The position numbers were made by a program, and so were the translations under genes. From Sedimenticola sp. (lineage in GTDB: Bacteria > Pseudomonadota > Gammaproteobacteria > Chromatiales > Chromatiaceae), in the NCBI GenBank assembly GCA_027030425.1, contig JALVEW010000053.1:1-40359 (forward strand): a stretch of DNA of 40,359 nucleotides. The letters are read 5' to 3'. Numbering within the stretch: the first letter of the stretch is position 1; every line of letters begins with the position of its first letter. Positions 32,929-40,359 of this stretch are shown here, in pieces. Under the pieces are notes generated by a model, which searched no databases, was not told the DNA's origin, and was given only the letters and a program-made list of their open reading frames with translations.

Positions 32929-33570
32929 ATGGCAGATGAAGACAAGGACAAGACAGCCTCCAAGGAAACCAAGAAGAAGGTAGCGAAGAAAAAGACGGCA
33001 ACGGCGAAGAAGGTTACGAAGAAAAAGGTGGCGAAGAAAAAGGCGACTACAAAGAAAGCTGCCGTAAAAAAGAAGGTGGCAAAGAAAACCGCGTCAGGGC
33101 CGGTATCGGATCAGGGTAAGACAGAGCAGGCGGAAACTGCAGTGAAACCGGCAGCCATGTCTTCCGAAAATGCGCAAGTATCGGCCGACGAGGCCATGCC
33201 TGCAACCCAGCCCATGACAGATTCCCGCCCTTCCCAGGCATCCGAAGATGAAAGCGCCACTTGGTGGCTCAACCTGGCGCTTGCCCTGGTGCTGGCGGCC
33301 ATCGCCGCCCTCATGTACGTGATGATGCAGTTCGGTGAACTCAAGGGCATGGACATGGAACGTATCTGGTCCTATTTTTCACCATCCTCAACTCCGGCTC
33401 CGGTTGTTGAGCAGCAGGCGGTTCCCGAAGCAGCACCGGCGGCGGAAGTCATTGTCGTGGAAGAGGAGGTCATTGTTACTACCGGGCCTGGCGTGGATTT
33501 GCAGCCCTTGCCCGAAGACCAGGTGAAGCTCCTGTGGGAAGCGCTGATGGTTTCCCCGGACCGGCCATAA
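32929..33570 (+). CDS. Lysine-repeat (histone-H1-like) membrane-anchored protein
   Basis: This 213-residue protein has three parts. Residues 1-60 are an alternating lysine/alanine/threonine tract with repeats of KKVAKKK and KKKATTKK, similar to histone-H1-like or AlgP-type tails. Residues 60-105 are an acidic, glutamine/serine-rich linker, and a single membrane helix (WWLNLALALVLAAIAALMYVMMQF) follows at about 110-133. The C-terminal 80 residues are proline/glutamate-rich and probably extracytoplasmic. The basic tail would lie in the cytoplasm, where it could bind nucleic acid or acidic lipids. GAAGG precedes the ATG at 32929; an ATG at 32914 is also possible. I do not know its function. Confidence 0.75.
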   Translation: MADEDKDKTASKETKKKVAKKKTATAKKVTKKKVAKKKATTKKAAVKKKVAKKTASGPVSDQGKTEQAETAVKPAAMSSENAQVSADEAMPATQPMTDSRPSQASEDESATWWLNLALALVLAAIAALMYVMMQFGELKGMDMERIWSYFSPSSTPAPVVEQQAVPEAAPAAEVIVVEEEVIVTTGPGVDLQPLPEDQVKLLWEALMVSPDRP

Positions 33571-33583
33571 ATTATTCTGCATC

Positions 33584-34039
33584 ATGAAGAACAAGTTGCT
33601 GCCCGTACTGGCGAGCCTGCTGCTGATGACCCTGGGCGTGCTGCTCTATTACTCGTCCACGCCCTACATGAATCTCTACGTGGCTCCCATGATCAAATCC
33701 ATGGGATTCGAACCAACGAAACTGGTCCTGGCCGCCATGCTGGCACTGATTGCTTTCATCGGCGCCCTTATCGCAGGTTTTTTCAGCGTGTTTCTGTTCG
33801 AGATGGTCAGCGGCGGCTATCGGCCCATGGCCATGGGACTGATCTATGCCACGCCCATTGTGGTCATTCACCTGGCCATGGTAGTCATGGGATATCTGAA
33901 TGGAAGCGGCATACCTCTGGAAGTGCTGTGGATCTACCTGGGGGAAGTGTTGGCTATCTATATTGGATTCCTGCTCACGGCCCGGGCGGGGAAGGGCGTG
34001 GCCCGGCGCTTCTTCACTCCGGAAGCGCCGGTTTCCTGA
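33584..34039 (+). CDS. Small polytopic membrane protein of unknown function
   Basis: This 151-residue protein has about four predicted helices: LLPVLASLLLMTLGVLLYY, KLVLAAMLALIAFIGALIAGFFSVFLF, AMGLIYATPIVVIHLAMVVMGYL and VLWIYLGEVLAIYIGFLLTA. The family is not recognised. It follows the lysine-repeat gene by 13 bp in the same direction, so the pair is probably co-expressed. Its stop directly abuts the stop of the convergent PEBP gene. Confidence 0.65.
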   Translation: MKNKLLPVLASLLLMTLGVLLYYSSTPYMNLYVAPMIKSMGFEPTKLVLAAMLALIAFIGALIAGFFSVFLFEMVSGGYRPMAMGLIYATPIVVIHLAMVVMGYLNGSGIPLEVLWIYLGEVLAIYIGFLLTARAGKGVARRFFTPEAPVS

Positions 34040-34594
34040 TTACTTGCGCGAATACAGCCCGGTAATGGTGCTTTCCGCCAGCTTGTGCTGGTTGATGTAG
34101 AAACCCACCTGAGCCGCCGGTGAATCTTTGGTTAGAGGCAGTTTTTCCACGTCCAGCGCATACAGGGTGATGTGGTAGTGATGGATGCCGTGCCCTTTCG
34201 GGGGACAAGGGCCGCCGTAGCCGCTACTGCCGAAGTCCGTGCGCGACTGAATGGCCTGTTCCGGCATGAGGCCGGAAGAGAGGTCGCCCGAGTTGGCGGG
34301 CAGCTCTCGGGTATCCCGGGGGATGTTGAATACTACCCAGTGCCACCACCCGCTGCCAGTGGGGGCGTCCGGGTCGTGGATGGTGAGGGCGAAGCTCTTG
34401 GTGCCGGATGGAACATCTTTCCATTTCAGGGCGGGAGAGATATTTTCGCCGTCACAGCCGAAGCCTTTGTATTCCTGCTGCTTCTTCATGCGCACCTGGT
34501 TGCTCACGTCCGGGCTCTTGAGTTCCAGGGCCAGGCTCGCTTGGGTGGTCAGGCTCAGCAGGCAGCCGAAAAGAAGTTTTCCCGCATGTTTCAT
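34040..34594 (-). CDS. Exported YbhB/YbcL-type phosphatidylethanolamine-binding protein (PEBP)
   Basis: The 184-residue protein has a signal peptide (LLFGCLLSLTTQASLA) and a PEBP fold. The diagnostic ligand-pocket signatures are present: CDGENISPALKWKDVPSGTKSFALTIHDPDAPTGSGWWHWVVFNIP and GGPCPPKGHGIHHYHITLYAL. Bacterial members (YbhB, YbcL) are named Raf-kinase-inhibitor-like, but their bacterial role is unclear. The length, about 160 after cleavage, is normal. It is convergent with the membrane protein gene, stop to stop. Confidence 0.9.
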   Translation of the reverse strand: MKHAGKLLFGCLLSLTTQASLALELKSPDVSNQVRMKKQQEYKGFGCDGENISPALKWKDVPSGTKSFALTIHDPDAPTGSGWWHWVVFNIPRDTRELPANSGDLSSGLMPEQAIQSRTDFGSSGYGGPCPPKGHGIHHYHITLYALDVEKLPLTKDSPAAQVGFYINQHKLAESTITGLYSRK

Positions 34595-34670
34595 GTGATT
34601 GTCCCCTCATGGAAGGATGGTTTGTCGTCATCAGAGTATAGCTTCATTTCCCGGCCTTTCGGGGACATAA

Positions 34671-34829
34671 CAGGCTGTTGAAAAACACCGTTTTTCGACA
34701 GCCTGTGTGTGGCACAAGGATGTGCCACCCATCAATGGCTGTAAGCCATTGAAAATGAAGAAAGCGGGAAACCATGTTTTCCGCTTCCGTAGTTGAAAAA
34801 GTCCATGGAAGGAGTTTTTCAACATCCTG
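34671..34829. mobile_element. MITE-like non-autonomous element with TIRs, nested hairpins and ATAA target duplication
   Basis: The 159-bp element is bounded by CAGGCTGTTGAAAAAC (34671-34686) and the inverse of CAGGATGTTGAAAAAC (34814-34829), 15 of 16 matching. It is flanked on both sides by ATAA (34667-34670 and 34830-34833), consistent with a 4-bp target-site duplication. Inside are a second inverted copy of the terminal sequence (34690-34705, making the left end a 16-bp hairpin) and perfect hairpins at 34709-34728 and 34732-34752. A near-perfect hairpin lies at 34762-34786, and the right end folds as GTTGAAAAA/TTTTTCAAC. It has no coding capacity, so it would need a transposase in trans; the family is not identified. 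Confidence 0.8.
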
Positions 34830-34866
34830 ATAAGGGCACCGCGCGAAAGTTTGCCTTCACATAAGG

Positions 34867-34872
34867 TATAAT
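34867..34872 (+). promoter_or_regulatory. -10 element of the glycolipid operon
   Basis: A perfect TATAAT lies 105 bases upstream of the GT2 gene, 38 bases past the MITE end. No good -35 is seen at 16-18 bp, so it may depend on an extended element or activator. Bases 34873-34976 show no gene. Confidence 0.45.
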
Positions 34873-34976
34873 GCGCGCTGTTCCTGATAGAGGATGCCGG
34901 GGTGTTTTTCCGGCCCTGTCACTGTTTCCTGGCCGAGCCTTGGGCCGGGTGATCATCAAAGAGATCGAATATTTCC

Positions 34977-35696
34977 ATGGATTTGTCAGTCGTCGTTCCG
35001 GTTTTCAACGAGCAGGAAAACCTCAAGCCATTGATCGATGAAATTCACGCGGCTCTGGATGACCAGCTGGACTTCGAAATCATCTACGTCAATGACGGCA
35101 GTACGGATGAAACCCTGGCAATCCTGAAAGCCCTGCGCGAGCAGGATGAACGCCTGCGGGTGCTCAGTCATGCCGTGAGCTGCGGGCAGAGTACCGCCGT
35201 GCGCACCGGGGTGAAAGCCGCACGGGCCCCCTGGATTGCCACCCTGGACGGTGACGGTCAGAACGACCCGGCGGATATCATGTCCCTCTTTACCTTGGTG
35301 CAGCAGGAGAACAGGGACTCGGATCTGTGCATGATTGCGGGCTGGCGCAAGAAGCGCCAAGACAGCCGGCTGAAGAAATTCTCGTCCCGCCTGGCCAATG
35401 GTGTGCGTGCCCGGGTGCTCAAGGATGATACGCCGGACACAGGCTGCGGCCTCAAACTGTTTTCCCGGGAAATCTTTCTCGAACTTCCTTATTTCGATCA
35501 TATGCATCGGTTTCTGCCGGCCCTGGTGCTGCGCACCGGAAAGAAAGTGCAGTCCGTGGAAGTAAATCATCGCCCTCGCAACAAAGGCGTCAGCAAGTAC
35601 GGCGTGCACAACCGTTTGTGGACTGGCATCGTGGACATGCTGGGTGTGCTCTGGCTGCAGCGTCGTGGCAAGCGCCCTGAGATCACGGAGCTCTGA
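34977..35696 (+). CDS. GT2 family glycosyltransferase, dolichol/undecaprenyl-phosphate-sugar synthase-like
   Basis: The 239-residue protein is a GT-A fold without clear membrane helices, like DPM1-type single-domain enzymes. Seen are VVVPVFNEQENLKPLIDEIH, IIYVNDGSTDETLAIL, ATLDGDGQNDPADI with the Asp-x-Asp metal site, and VNHRPRNKGVSKYG near the acceptor end. It should transfer a sugar from a nucleotide donor to a polyprenyl phosphate at the inner membrane. It is followed by VTT and ArnT-like genes, which would translocate and use the product. The ATG at 34977 is preceded by AAAGAGAT. Confidence 0.88.
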   Translation: MDLSVVVPVFNEQENLKPLIDEIHAALDDQLDFEIIYVNDGSTDETLAILKALREQDERLRVLSHAVSCGQSTAVRTGVKAARAPWIATLDGDGQNDPADIMSLFTLVQQENRDSDLCMIAGWRKKRQDSRLKKFSSRLANGVRARVLKDDTPDTGCGLKLFSREIFLELPYFDHMHRFLPALVLRTGKKVQSVEVNHRPRNKGVSKYGVHNRLWTGIVDMLGVLWLQRRGKRPEITEL

Positions 35697-35761
35697 GGCG
35701 CTTTGGTGTCGTATCCGCTGGATGCTGCTGTACCTGTTTTTTCCCTGTTCGGGGTGCCTGC

Positions 35762-36433
35762 ATGAAACTGCATTTTCTTGTTCGCGGCCTGCTGCTCATT
35801 GCTGTGATTGCCGGGGTGGCATGGATGCTTGGGGACATGCTGGACAAGCGCTGGATCGATGTCCACATTCGTAACCATGGCATCAACGGGGAGCTCCTGT
35901 TCCTGGCCCTGGGCACCCTGTTCATAGCCGTGGGCCTGTCGCGCCAGTTCGTGGCCATCCTGGCGGGTTACGGCTTCGGCTTTTTTCACGGCCTGCTGCT
36001 GGTGGAAATTGCCAGTATCCTGGGCTGTATCATGGCCTTCTATTACGCGCGCTGGTTCAGCGCTGACATGATTGCCGCTCATTACCCGGACAAGATCCGC
36101 AGGATTGATGATTTCATCGAGCGCAATCCCTTTACCAAGACCCTGATGATCCGCCTGTTCCCGGTTGGCAGCAATCTGCTGGTAAACCTGGCTGCGGGCA
36201 TCTCGCGCATTCCCGTGATGCCATTTTTGCTGGGATCCGCCATTGGCTACCTGCCGCAGAATGTGGTATTTGCCCTGGTAGGCAGCGGCATCAGCGTGGA
36301 CCCGACGCTGCGTATGGGCCTGGGGGCTTTGCTGTTCATCATTTCCGGTTTGCTGGGCATGTATTTACTGCGCCGCCATCGCAATGAGAAGCTGGTGAGC
36401 AGCCTTGTGGAAGAGGAGAGCGTGGTATCGTGA
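35762..36433 (+). CDS. VTT/TVP38-TMEM64 family membrane protein
   Basis: This 223-residue protein has about six membrane helices and the VTT core: RQFVAILAGYGFGFFHGLLLVEIASILGCIMAFYYARW and RLFPVGSNLLVNLAAGISRIPVMPFLLGSAIGYLPQNVVFALVG. VTT/DedA relatives include polyprenyl-phosphate and phospholipid scramblases, which would suit a location between two polyprenyl-phosphate-sugar enzymes. The stop overlaps the GTG start of the next gene (GTGA). The direct substrate is not known. Confidence 0.85.
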   Translation: MKLHFLVRGLLLIAVIAGVAWMLGDMLDKRWIDVHIRNHGINGELLFLALGTLFIAVGLSRQFVAILAGYGFGFFHGLLLVEIASILGCIMAFYYARWFSADMIAAHYPDKIRRIDDFIERNPFTKTLMIRLFPVGSNLLVNLAAGISRIPVMPFLLGSAIGYLPQNVVFALVGSGISVDPTLRMGLGALLFIISGLLGMYLLRRHRNEKLVSSLVEEESVVS

Positions 36434-38046
36434 GTCCAAACGGGAATATGCCTGGCGATGTGGGCACCCGCTGGGGATTGCTGCTGTTCTACTGGCTGAT
36501 CCTGCTGGTTAGCGCCCTTTGGCTGCGCCCCCTGATTCCCGTGGATGAGACCCGTTACCTGAGCGTGGCCTGGGAGATGTGGCGCAACGGCGATTTTCTG
36601 GTGCCTCATCTCAATGGTGAGGCCTATGCCCACAAGCCGCCCCTGCTGTTTTGGCTCATGCATGCCGGTTGGTGGCTGTTCGGCGTCAATGAGACCTGGC
36701 CACGGCTTATCGCGCCCCTTCTGTCCCTGGCCTGCCTGTACCTGGTGCAGCTGCTGGCCAGGCGCCTGTGGCCAGGGGAGGGGCAGATTGCCTCCCGGGT
36801 GCCCTGGGTGCTTTTCGGCAGTTTCGTGTGGCTCATCTTCTCTACCCTGGTGCAGTTCGACATGCTGCTGGTGTTCTGCACCCTGCTGGGAATGCTGGGA
36901 CTGCTGGATGCCGGTGGGGGCAGGGTTTCAGGCTGGTGGTTGCTGACTCTGGCCATGGGCCTGGGGCTGTTGGCCAAGGGACCGGTAATCCTCTTGCACC
37001 TGCTCCCCGTTGCCCTGCTTGCTCCCCTCTGGGTTATCGAAAAGCGGGAAAGCTGGGGAAGGTGGTACGGCGCCCTGTTCCTTTGCGTGCTCGGTGGTGC
37101 CGTCATGGTGCTCGCCTGGGCGGTTCCGGCGGCCCTGGAGGGTGGAGAGGAATACAGGAATGCCATTTTCTGGGGGCAGACCGCCAACCGTGTGGTCAAC
37201 TCCTTTGCCCACCGGCAGCCCTGGTGGTGGTATCTGCCCATGTTGCCGGTGCTGCTGCTTCCCTGGTCCTTGTGGCCTGTGCTGTGGAAATCCGTCGGGC
37301 GCCTGCGCCTTTACCGGGAGGACATGGGGCTGCGTTTTCTTTTGTGCTGGATACTGTCTACGCTGATCCTGTTCAGCCTGGTGAGCGGCAAGCAGATCAA
37401 GTATTTGCTGCCCCTACTGCCAGCCCTGTCCCTGCTCATTGCCTGGCTGCTGCGGGAATTCCGGCAACAAGACGGGAAACGCCTCGACCTAGGTGTGTTG
37501 ATGTTGCTGCTAGCCGGGGGCATGCTGCTGGGGCTGCCCTTGCTTGCGCCAGAGGATGCTGCCTGGTGGATCCGGGAAATCTCCCCCTTGTGGGGTATCC
37601 TGTTGCTGGCCCTGGGGATGGTGGCTGTCCTGTTGCCGGCGCGGTACCTTCCCGGAGGCATTATCAAGATTGCCAGTGCAGCAGTGCTCATCCTGCTCTG
37701 TGTGCAGCCTGCCCTTATGAACGCAGCCGGGAATGCCTATGACCTGAGGCAGATCAGTCAGCAGGTCAGAAACTACCAGGAACAGGGGCACAAGCTGGCC
37801 TATGTCGGCAAGTATCATGGTCAGTTCAATTTCCTGGGCCGACTGCAGGAACCCGTGAAACGCCTCAATCCCCGAACAGCACGAGCCTGGGCGCGGGAAA
37901 ATCCCCGGGGCCTGGTGGTCATCTACGATATCGACAATGAACTGCCCCTGACAGACACGGTATATGCCCAGAATTATCGTGGCAGCCGCAAGGCCCTGAA
38001 GATCCTGGAAGCTGGCGCTTATCTGCGTGCCATCGGCGGCCCATGA
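36430..38046 (+). CDS. ArnT-like (GT83/PMT family) glycosyltransferase
   Basis: The 538-residue integral membrane enzyme starts at a GTG overlapping the VTT stop; a downstream ATG (MPGDVGTRW) is an alternative. The first periplasmic loop contains LRPLIPVDETRYLSVAWEMWRNGDFLVPHLNGEAYAHKPPLLFWLM, matching ArnT/PMT family enzymes that use polyprenyl-phosphate sugars. About 11-12 helices follow, with a C-terminal soluble domain from about residue 430. It probably transfers an aminoarabinose-like or other sugar to a lipid A-type or hopanoid acceptor on the periplasmic face. No arnA/arnB/arnD genes are in view, so the sugar is unknown. Confidence 0.87.
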   Translation: MSPNGNMPGDVGTRWGLLLFYWLILLVSALWLRPLIPVDETRYLSVAWEMWRNGDFLVPHLNGEAYAHKPPLLFWLMHAGWWLFGVNETWPRLIAPLLSLACLYLVQLLARRLWPGEGQIASRVPWVLFGSFVWLIFSTLVQFDMLLVFCTLLGMLGLLDAGGGRVSGWWLLTLAMGLGLLAKGPVILLHLLPVALLAPLWVIEKRESWGRWYGALFLCVLGGAVMVLAWAVPAALEGGEEYRNAIFWGQTANRVVNSFAHRQPWWWYLPMLPVLLLPWSLWPVLWKSVGRLRLYREDMGLRFLLCWILSTLILFSLVSGKQIKYLLPLLPALSLLIAWLLREFRQQDGKRLDLGVLMLLLAGGMLLGLPLLAPEDAAWWIREISPLWGILLLALGMVAVLLPARYLPGGIIKIASAAVLILLCVQPALMNAAGNAYDLRQISQQVRNYQEQGHKLAYVGKYHGQFNFLGRLQEPVKRLNPRTARAWARENPRGLVVIYDIDNELPLTDTVYAQNYRGSRKALKILEAGAYLRAIGGP

Positions 38047-38072
38047 GGGCCTGGAATTCCTGAAGCAGAAGC

Positions 38073-38108
38073 AAAGAAAAAGGGGCTGCGCTGTTGCGCA
38101 GCCCCTTT
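38073..38108 (-). terminator. Intrinsic terminator of tRNA-Leu
   Basis: On the minus strand AAAGGGGCTGCGC and GCGCAGCCCCTTT form a 13-bp perfect stem with a 4-base loop, followed by TTTTTCTTT. It lies just past the 3' end of the tRNA. On the plus strand it follows the ArnT-like gene by 32 bases but lacks a good T-run. Confidence 0.85.
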
Positions 38109-38114
38109 GGGGTA

Positions 38115-38201
38115 TGGTGCCGAGGAGAGGACTTGAACCTCCACGGGGTTGCCCCCACTAGCACCTGAAGCTAGCGTGTCTACCAATTTCACCACCTCGG
38201 C
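38115..38201 (-). tRNA. tRNA-Leu (anticodon CAG)
   Basis: The 87-base minus-strand gene includes the encoded CCA. It has a 7-bp acceptor stem (GCCGAGG/CCTCGGC), the D-loop GGTGAAATTGGTAGACAC, the anticodon arm CTAGC-TTCAGGT-GCTAG, a long class II variable arm (GGGG...CCCC) and the T-loop GGTTCAAGTCC. It closely follows bacterial tRNA-Leu with anticodon CAG. Codon use of the neighbourhood (frequent CTG) agrees. Confidence 0.97.
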
Positions 38202-38270
38202 AAGAAACTCGGCCACTGCCTTCGTTCTTGAGGCGCGCACTGTACAAGGTGGCGATGGTTCTGTCAACCA

Positions 38271-38756
38271 TCAATCTTCGTTGGCCTGTACGCCGGGGTG
38301 GAATACTTTGTAGACATATACGGGGATATCAAGGTCTCCGAGGTGCTTTTCAACGAGGGGTTCCACTTCTTCCCACTCCAGGCCGCCCACTCCGGTAGCC
38401 AGGCGGGGCAGGGCGATGGATGCAAGTCCTTCCTTCACGGCAATTTTGCGCAATGCCTTGAGAGCATGGTTCACGTTGGGCAGGGTGGCAGGCTCGGGTT
38501 TGGCGCCATGGCCGTAGCCACCGTTCTGGGTGATAAGGTTGATGATGCGCACGCCGTCTGCGCCGCCCCACATCCAGGCTTCTCCGGGCTTGGGGTGATG
38601 CTGGTGGCACCAGTGATGAAAGTCCTTGTGCATGGCGGGATATTTTTCATGCAATGCCTTGGCCAGCCCTTGGTTCATGGGATCATTGGCGGCAACGCCA
38701 TGGGCGATGGCCTGTGCCCTGGTCAAGAGAATGTCACCTTCCACATTCTTGATCAT
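38271..38756 (-). CDS. Macrodomain (Appr-1''-p / ADP-ribose binding) protein
   Basis: The 161-residue single-domain protein starts at the ATG at 38756, preceded by AAGGAG. It shows the macro fold: VEGDILLTRAQAIAHGVAANDPMNQGLAKAL at the start, ITQNGGYGHG in the middle and SIALPRLATGVGGLEWEEV, the ADP-ribose loop. It should bind or hydrolyse ADP-ribose on proteins, nucleic acids or metabolites. The usual partner toxin (DarT-like) or sirtuin is not adjacent; it stands alone between tRNA-Leu and rnr. The family is certain, the substrate is not. Confidence 0.85.
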   Translation of the reverse strand: MIKNVEGDILLTRAQAIAHGVAANDPMNQGLAKALHEKYPAMHKDFHHWCHQHHPKPGEAWMWGGADGVRIINLITQNGGYGHGAKPEPATLPNVNHALKALRKIAVKEGLASIALPRLATGVGGLEWEEVEPLVEKHLGDLDIPVYVYKVFHPGVQANED

Positions 38757-38884
38757 TGTTGTTACTCCTTGGTTGCTGTTCATTGAGTTTGATTACAGCT
38801 TAGAGCCATTCCAAGGAATAGGCATTGACCTGAGGCAATATCGCCGGCTGGAGCAAGTATTCTGCCGGAAACGGGACAAGGGCG

Positions 38885-38890
38885 TATAAT
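38885..38890 (+). promoter_or_regulatory. -10 element of rnr
   Basis: A perfect TATAAT inside GGCGTATAATACGGCG lies 40 bases upstream of the rnr GTG. No convincing -35 was found at 16-18 bp. Confidence 0.45.
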
Positions 38891-38930
38891 ACGGCGTTGA
38901 AATATTCATACAGTTAAGGTAATCAGGCCT

Positions 38931-40359
38931 GTGGCCAAATCTAGAAAGAAGCAGAAATCACCCAAAAGTGATCCCTACCGCGCCCGGGAAGAGCGCAAAT
39001 ACGACAATCCCATTCCCAGCCGGGAATTCATCCTGGAAACCCTGGAAAAGCACGGCGCTCCTGTAAAGCTGGAGGATCTCCCACCCCTGCTTGGCATCAA
39101 CGCTGAAAAGCAGATCGAAGCCCTGGGGTATCGCGTCAAGGCCATGATACGTGATGGCCAGCTGGTGCGTAACCGGCGCGGTGGTCTGTGCGTGGTGAAC
39201 AAGAAAGACCTCATCGCCGGGCGGGTGATTGCCCATCCCGATGGCTTTGGCTTCCTGCGTCCCGACGAGGGCGGGGACGACCTGTTCCTCTCGCCCCGGG
39301 AAATGCGGCCTCTGTGGCATGGCGACCGGGTGGTGGTGCAGGTCACGGGCATGGACAGGCGCGGCCGCCGCGAAGGTTCCGTGGTGGAAATCCTGGAGCG
39401 CGCCCACAGCCAGGTGGTGGGCCGTCTACACATCGACGCCGGCATGGGCTTCCTGGTGCCGGACAACAAGCACATGACCCACCGCATCGTCATTCCCGAC
39501 GAGCATTTCAACGGGGCGGAACAGGGCCAGATGGTGGTGGTGGAGATCCTGGAGCATCCCACCAAGTGGCGCCAGCCCATTGGCCGGGTGGTGGAGATCA
39601 TCGGCGATCATCTGGCGCCGGGCATGGAAACTGATGTTGCCATACGCACCCATGAGATTCCCGTGGACTGGCCCGAGGGGGTGGAGCGGGAAATCGCACG
39701 ACTGTCGGAGGAAGTGCCGGAAAAGGCCAAGGAAGGGCGCATGGACTTGCGTGATCTGCCCCTGGTGACCATCGACGGTGCAGATGCCCGGGATTTCGAT
39801 GACGCCGTGTACTGCAAGCGGACGCCCAAGGGCTGGAAGCTGCTGGTGTGCATCGCCGATGTCTCCGCTTATGTGAAGCCTGGCAGCGCCCTGGATGAGG
39901 AAGGCTACAAGCGGGGCAATTCCACCTATTTCCCGGACCGGGTAGTCCCCATGCTGCCGGAGATCCTTTCCAACGGCTTGTGTTCCCTCAATCCCCGGGT
40001 GGACCGCCTGTGCATGACCGCAGAGCTGTTCATCGACCGTCAGGGCAATATCATGCGCTCCCGTTTCTTCGAGGGGGTGATGTGTTCCCACGCACGTCTG
40101 ACTTATGACGAAGTGGCCGCCATGCTTTACGAGGGTGACAAAAAGTTGCGCAGGAAGCACGCCAAACTGGTGCCGCATCTGGAGGAACTGGACAATCTCT
40201 ACCAGGCCCTGCATGGCGCGCGCAAAAAACGCGGCGCCATTGATTTCGATACCGTGGAAACCCGCTTCGAGTTCAACGAGGAGGGGCGCTTGAGCGGCAT
40301 CGTGCCCACCACGCGTAACGATGCCCACCGCATCATCGAAGAATGCATGCTGGTGGCCA
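38931..40359 (+). CDS. rnr: Ribonuclease R (3' end outside window)
   Basis: The frame is open from a GTG at 38931 to the end of the window, 476 complete codons. The lysine/arginine-rich start VAKSRKKQKSPKSDPYRAREERKYDNPIPSREFILETLEK is the usual RNase R N-terminus and leads into the winged-helix domain. Two cold-shock OB-folds (GFGFLRPDEGGDDLFLSPREM and GMGFLVPDN) follow, then the RNB catalytic domain. The metal ligands are present as Asp282, Asp288, Asp290 and Asp291 in DGADARDFDDAVYC, offset by ten from E. coli. It degrades structured RNA 3'-5'. The S1 domain and C-terminus lie beyond the window. Confidence 0.95.
   Translation, partial: MAKSRKKQKSPKSDPYRAREERKYDNPIPSREFILETLEKHGAPVKLEDLPPLLGINAEKQIEALGYRVKAMIRDGQLVRNRRGGLCVVNKKDLIAGRVIAHPDGFGFLRPDEGGDDLFLSPREMRPLWHGDRVVVQVTGMDRRGRREGSVVEILERAHSQVVGRLHIDAGMGFLVPDNKHMTHRIVIPDEHFNGAEQGQMVVVEILEHPTKWRQPIGRVVEIIGDHLAPGMETDVAIRTHEIPVDWPEGVEREIARLSEEVPEKAKEGRMDLRDLPLVTIDGADARDFDDAVYCKRTPKGWKLLVCIADVSAYVKPGSALDEEGYKRGNSTYFPDRVVPMLPEILSNGLCSLNPRVDRLCMTAELFIDRQGNIMRSRFFEGVMCSHARLTYDEVAAMLYEGDKKLRRKHAKLVPHLEELDNLYQALHGARKKRGAIDFDTVETRFEFNEEGRLSGIVPTTRNDAHRIIEECMLVA

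Noticed and set aside
34631-34825. Short minus-strand frame across the MITE
   Set aside because: It is made of inverted-repeat DNA, with no ribosome-binding site or domain; the element is non-coding.

Overview
The window reads as chromosomal DNA of a free-living gammaproteobacterium. The supporting signs are moderately high GC, the ilvI-ilvH-ilvC / pssA / leuA neighbourhood, a class I IlvC, E. coli-like GloA metal ligands, RNase R and a TrkH of standard length. A nine-heme exported cytochrome, a Tll0287-like heme protein and a P1B-type metal ATPase suggest a respiratory, perhaps sediment or sulfur-cycle, lifestyle. That last point is inference. No ribosomal RNA, prophage, CRISPR array or antibiotic-resistance cassette was seen.

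Layout. 1-5.9 kb: end of a TrkA/RCK potassium-channel gene, a DUF3108 periplasmic protein, a repeat-containing acidic protein, a heme-binding Tll0287-like protein, TrkH, an exported alpha/beta hydrolase with a palindrome-flanked promoter, and a DUF4124 protein. 6.0-10.0 kb: a leftward operon gloA - thioredoxin-like - PlsC-like acyltransferase - P1B-type ATPase. 10.1-16.9 kb: a multiheme cytochrome c (nine CxxCH), then a response regulator / histidine kinase / diguanylate cyclase operon. Direct-repeat boxes of the PmrA/QseB type lie upstream of both the cytochrome and the regulator operon. 16.9-19.0 kb: a leftward envelope operon (17 kDa-antigen-like protein, polytopic membrane protein, SH3 lipoprotein). 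19.1-31.7 kb: branched-chain amino acid genes ilvI, ilvH and ilvC (with a terminator) and leuA (with a candidate leucine-rich leader peptide). Between ilvC and leuA lie a leftward RND-type exporter fused to a cyclic-nucleotide-binding-like domain, its secreted partner, pssA (possibly leaderless) and a PAS/GAF-like/GGDEF/EAL protein. 31.7-34.6 kb: type-4 uracil-DNA glycosylase, rimI, a lysine-repeat membrane-anchored protein, a small membrane protein and a PEBP-family protein. 34.67-34.83 kb: a 159-bp MITE-like element with 16-bp terminal inverted repeats, four internal hairpins and an ATAA target duplication. 35-38 kb: a three-gene operon for polyprenyl-phosphate-sugar chemistry (GT2, VTT/TVP38, ArnT-like GT83). 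38.1-40.4 kb: tRNA-Leu(CAG) with its terminator, a stand-alone macrodomain protein and the 5' part of rnr.

The genes form several functional groups: potassium homeostasis, metal and envelope maintenance, redox sensing linked to c-di-GMP, branched-chain amino acid synthesis, and lipid or glycolipid modification. The most distinctive items are the cytochrome / two-component / cyclase module with shared operator-like boxes, the RND-cNMP fusion with its translationally coupled secreted partner, the MITE, and the leader region in front of leuA. All functional calls come from reading motifs and context; no database search was run.
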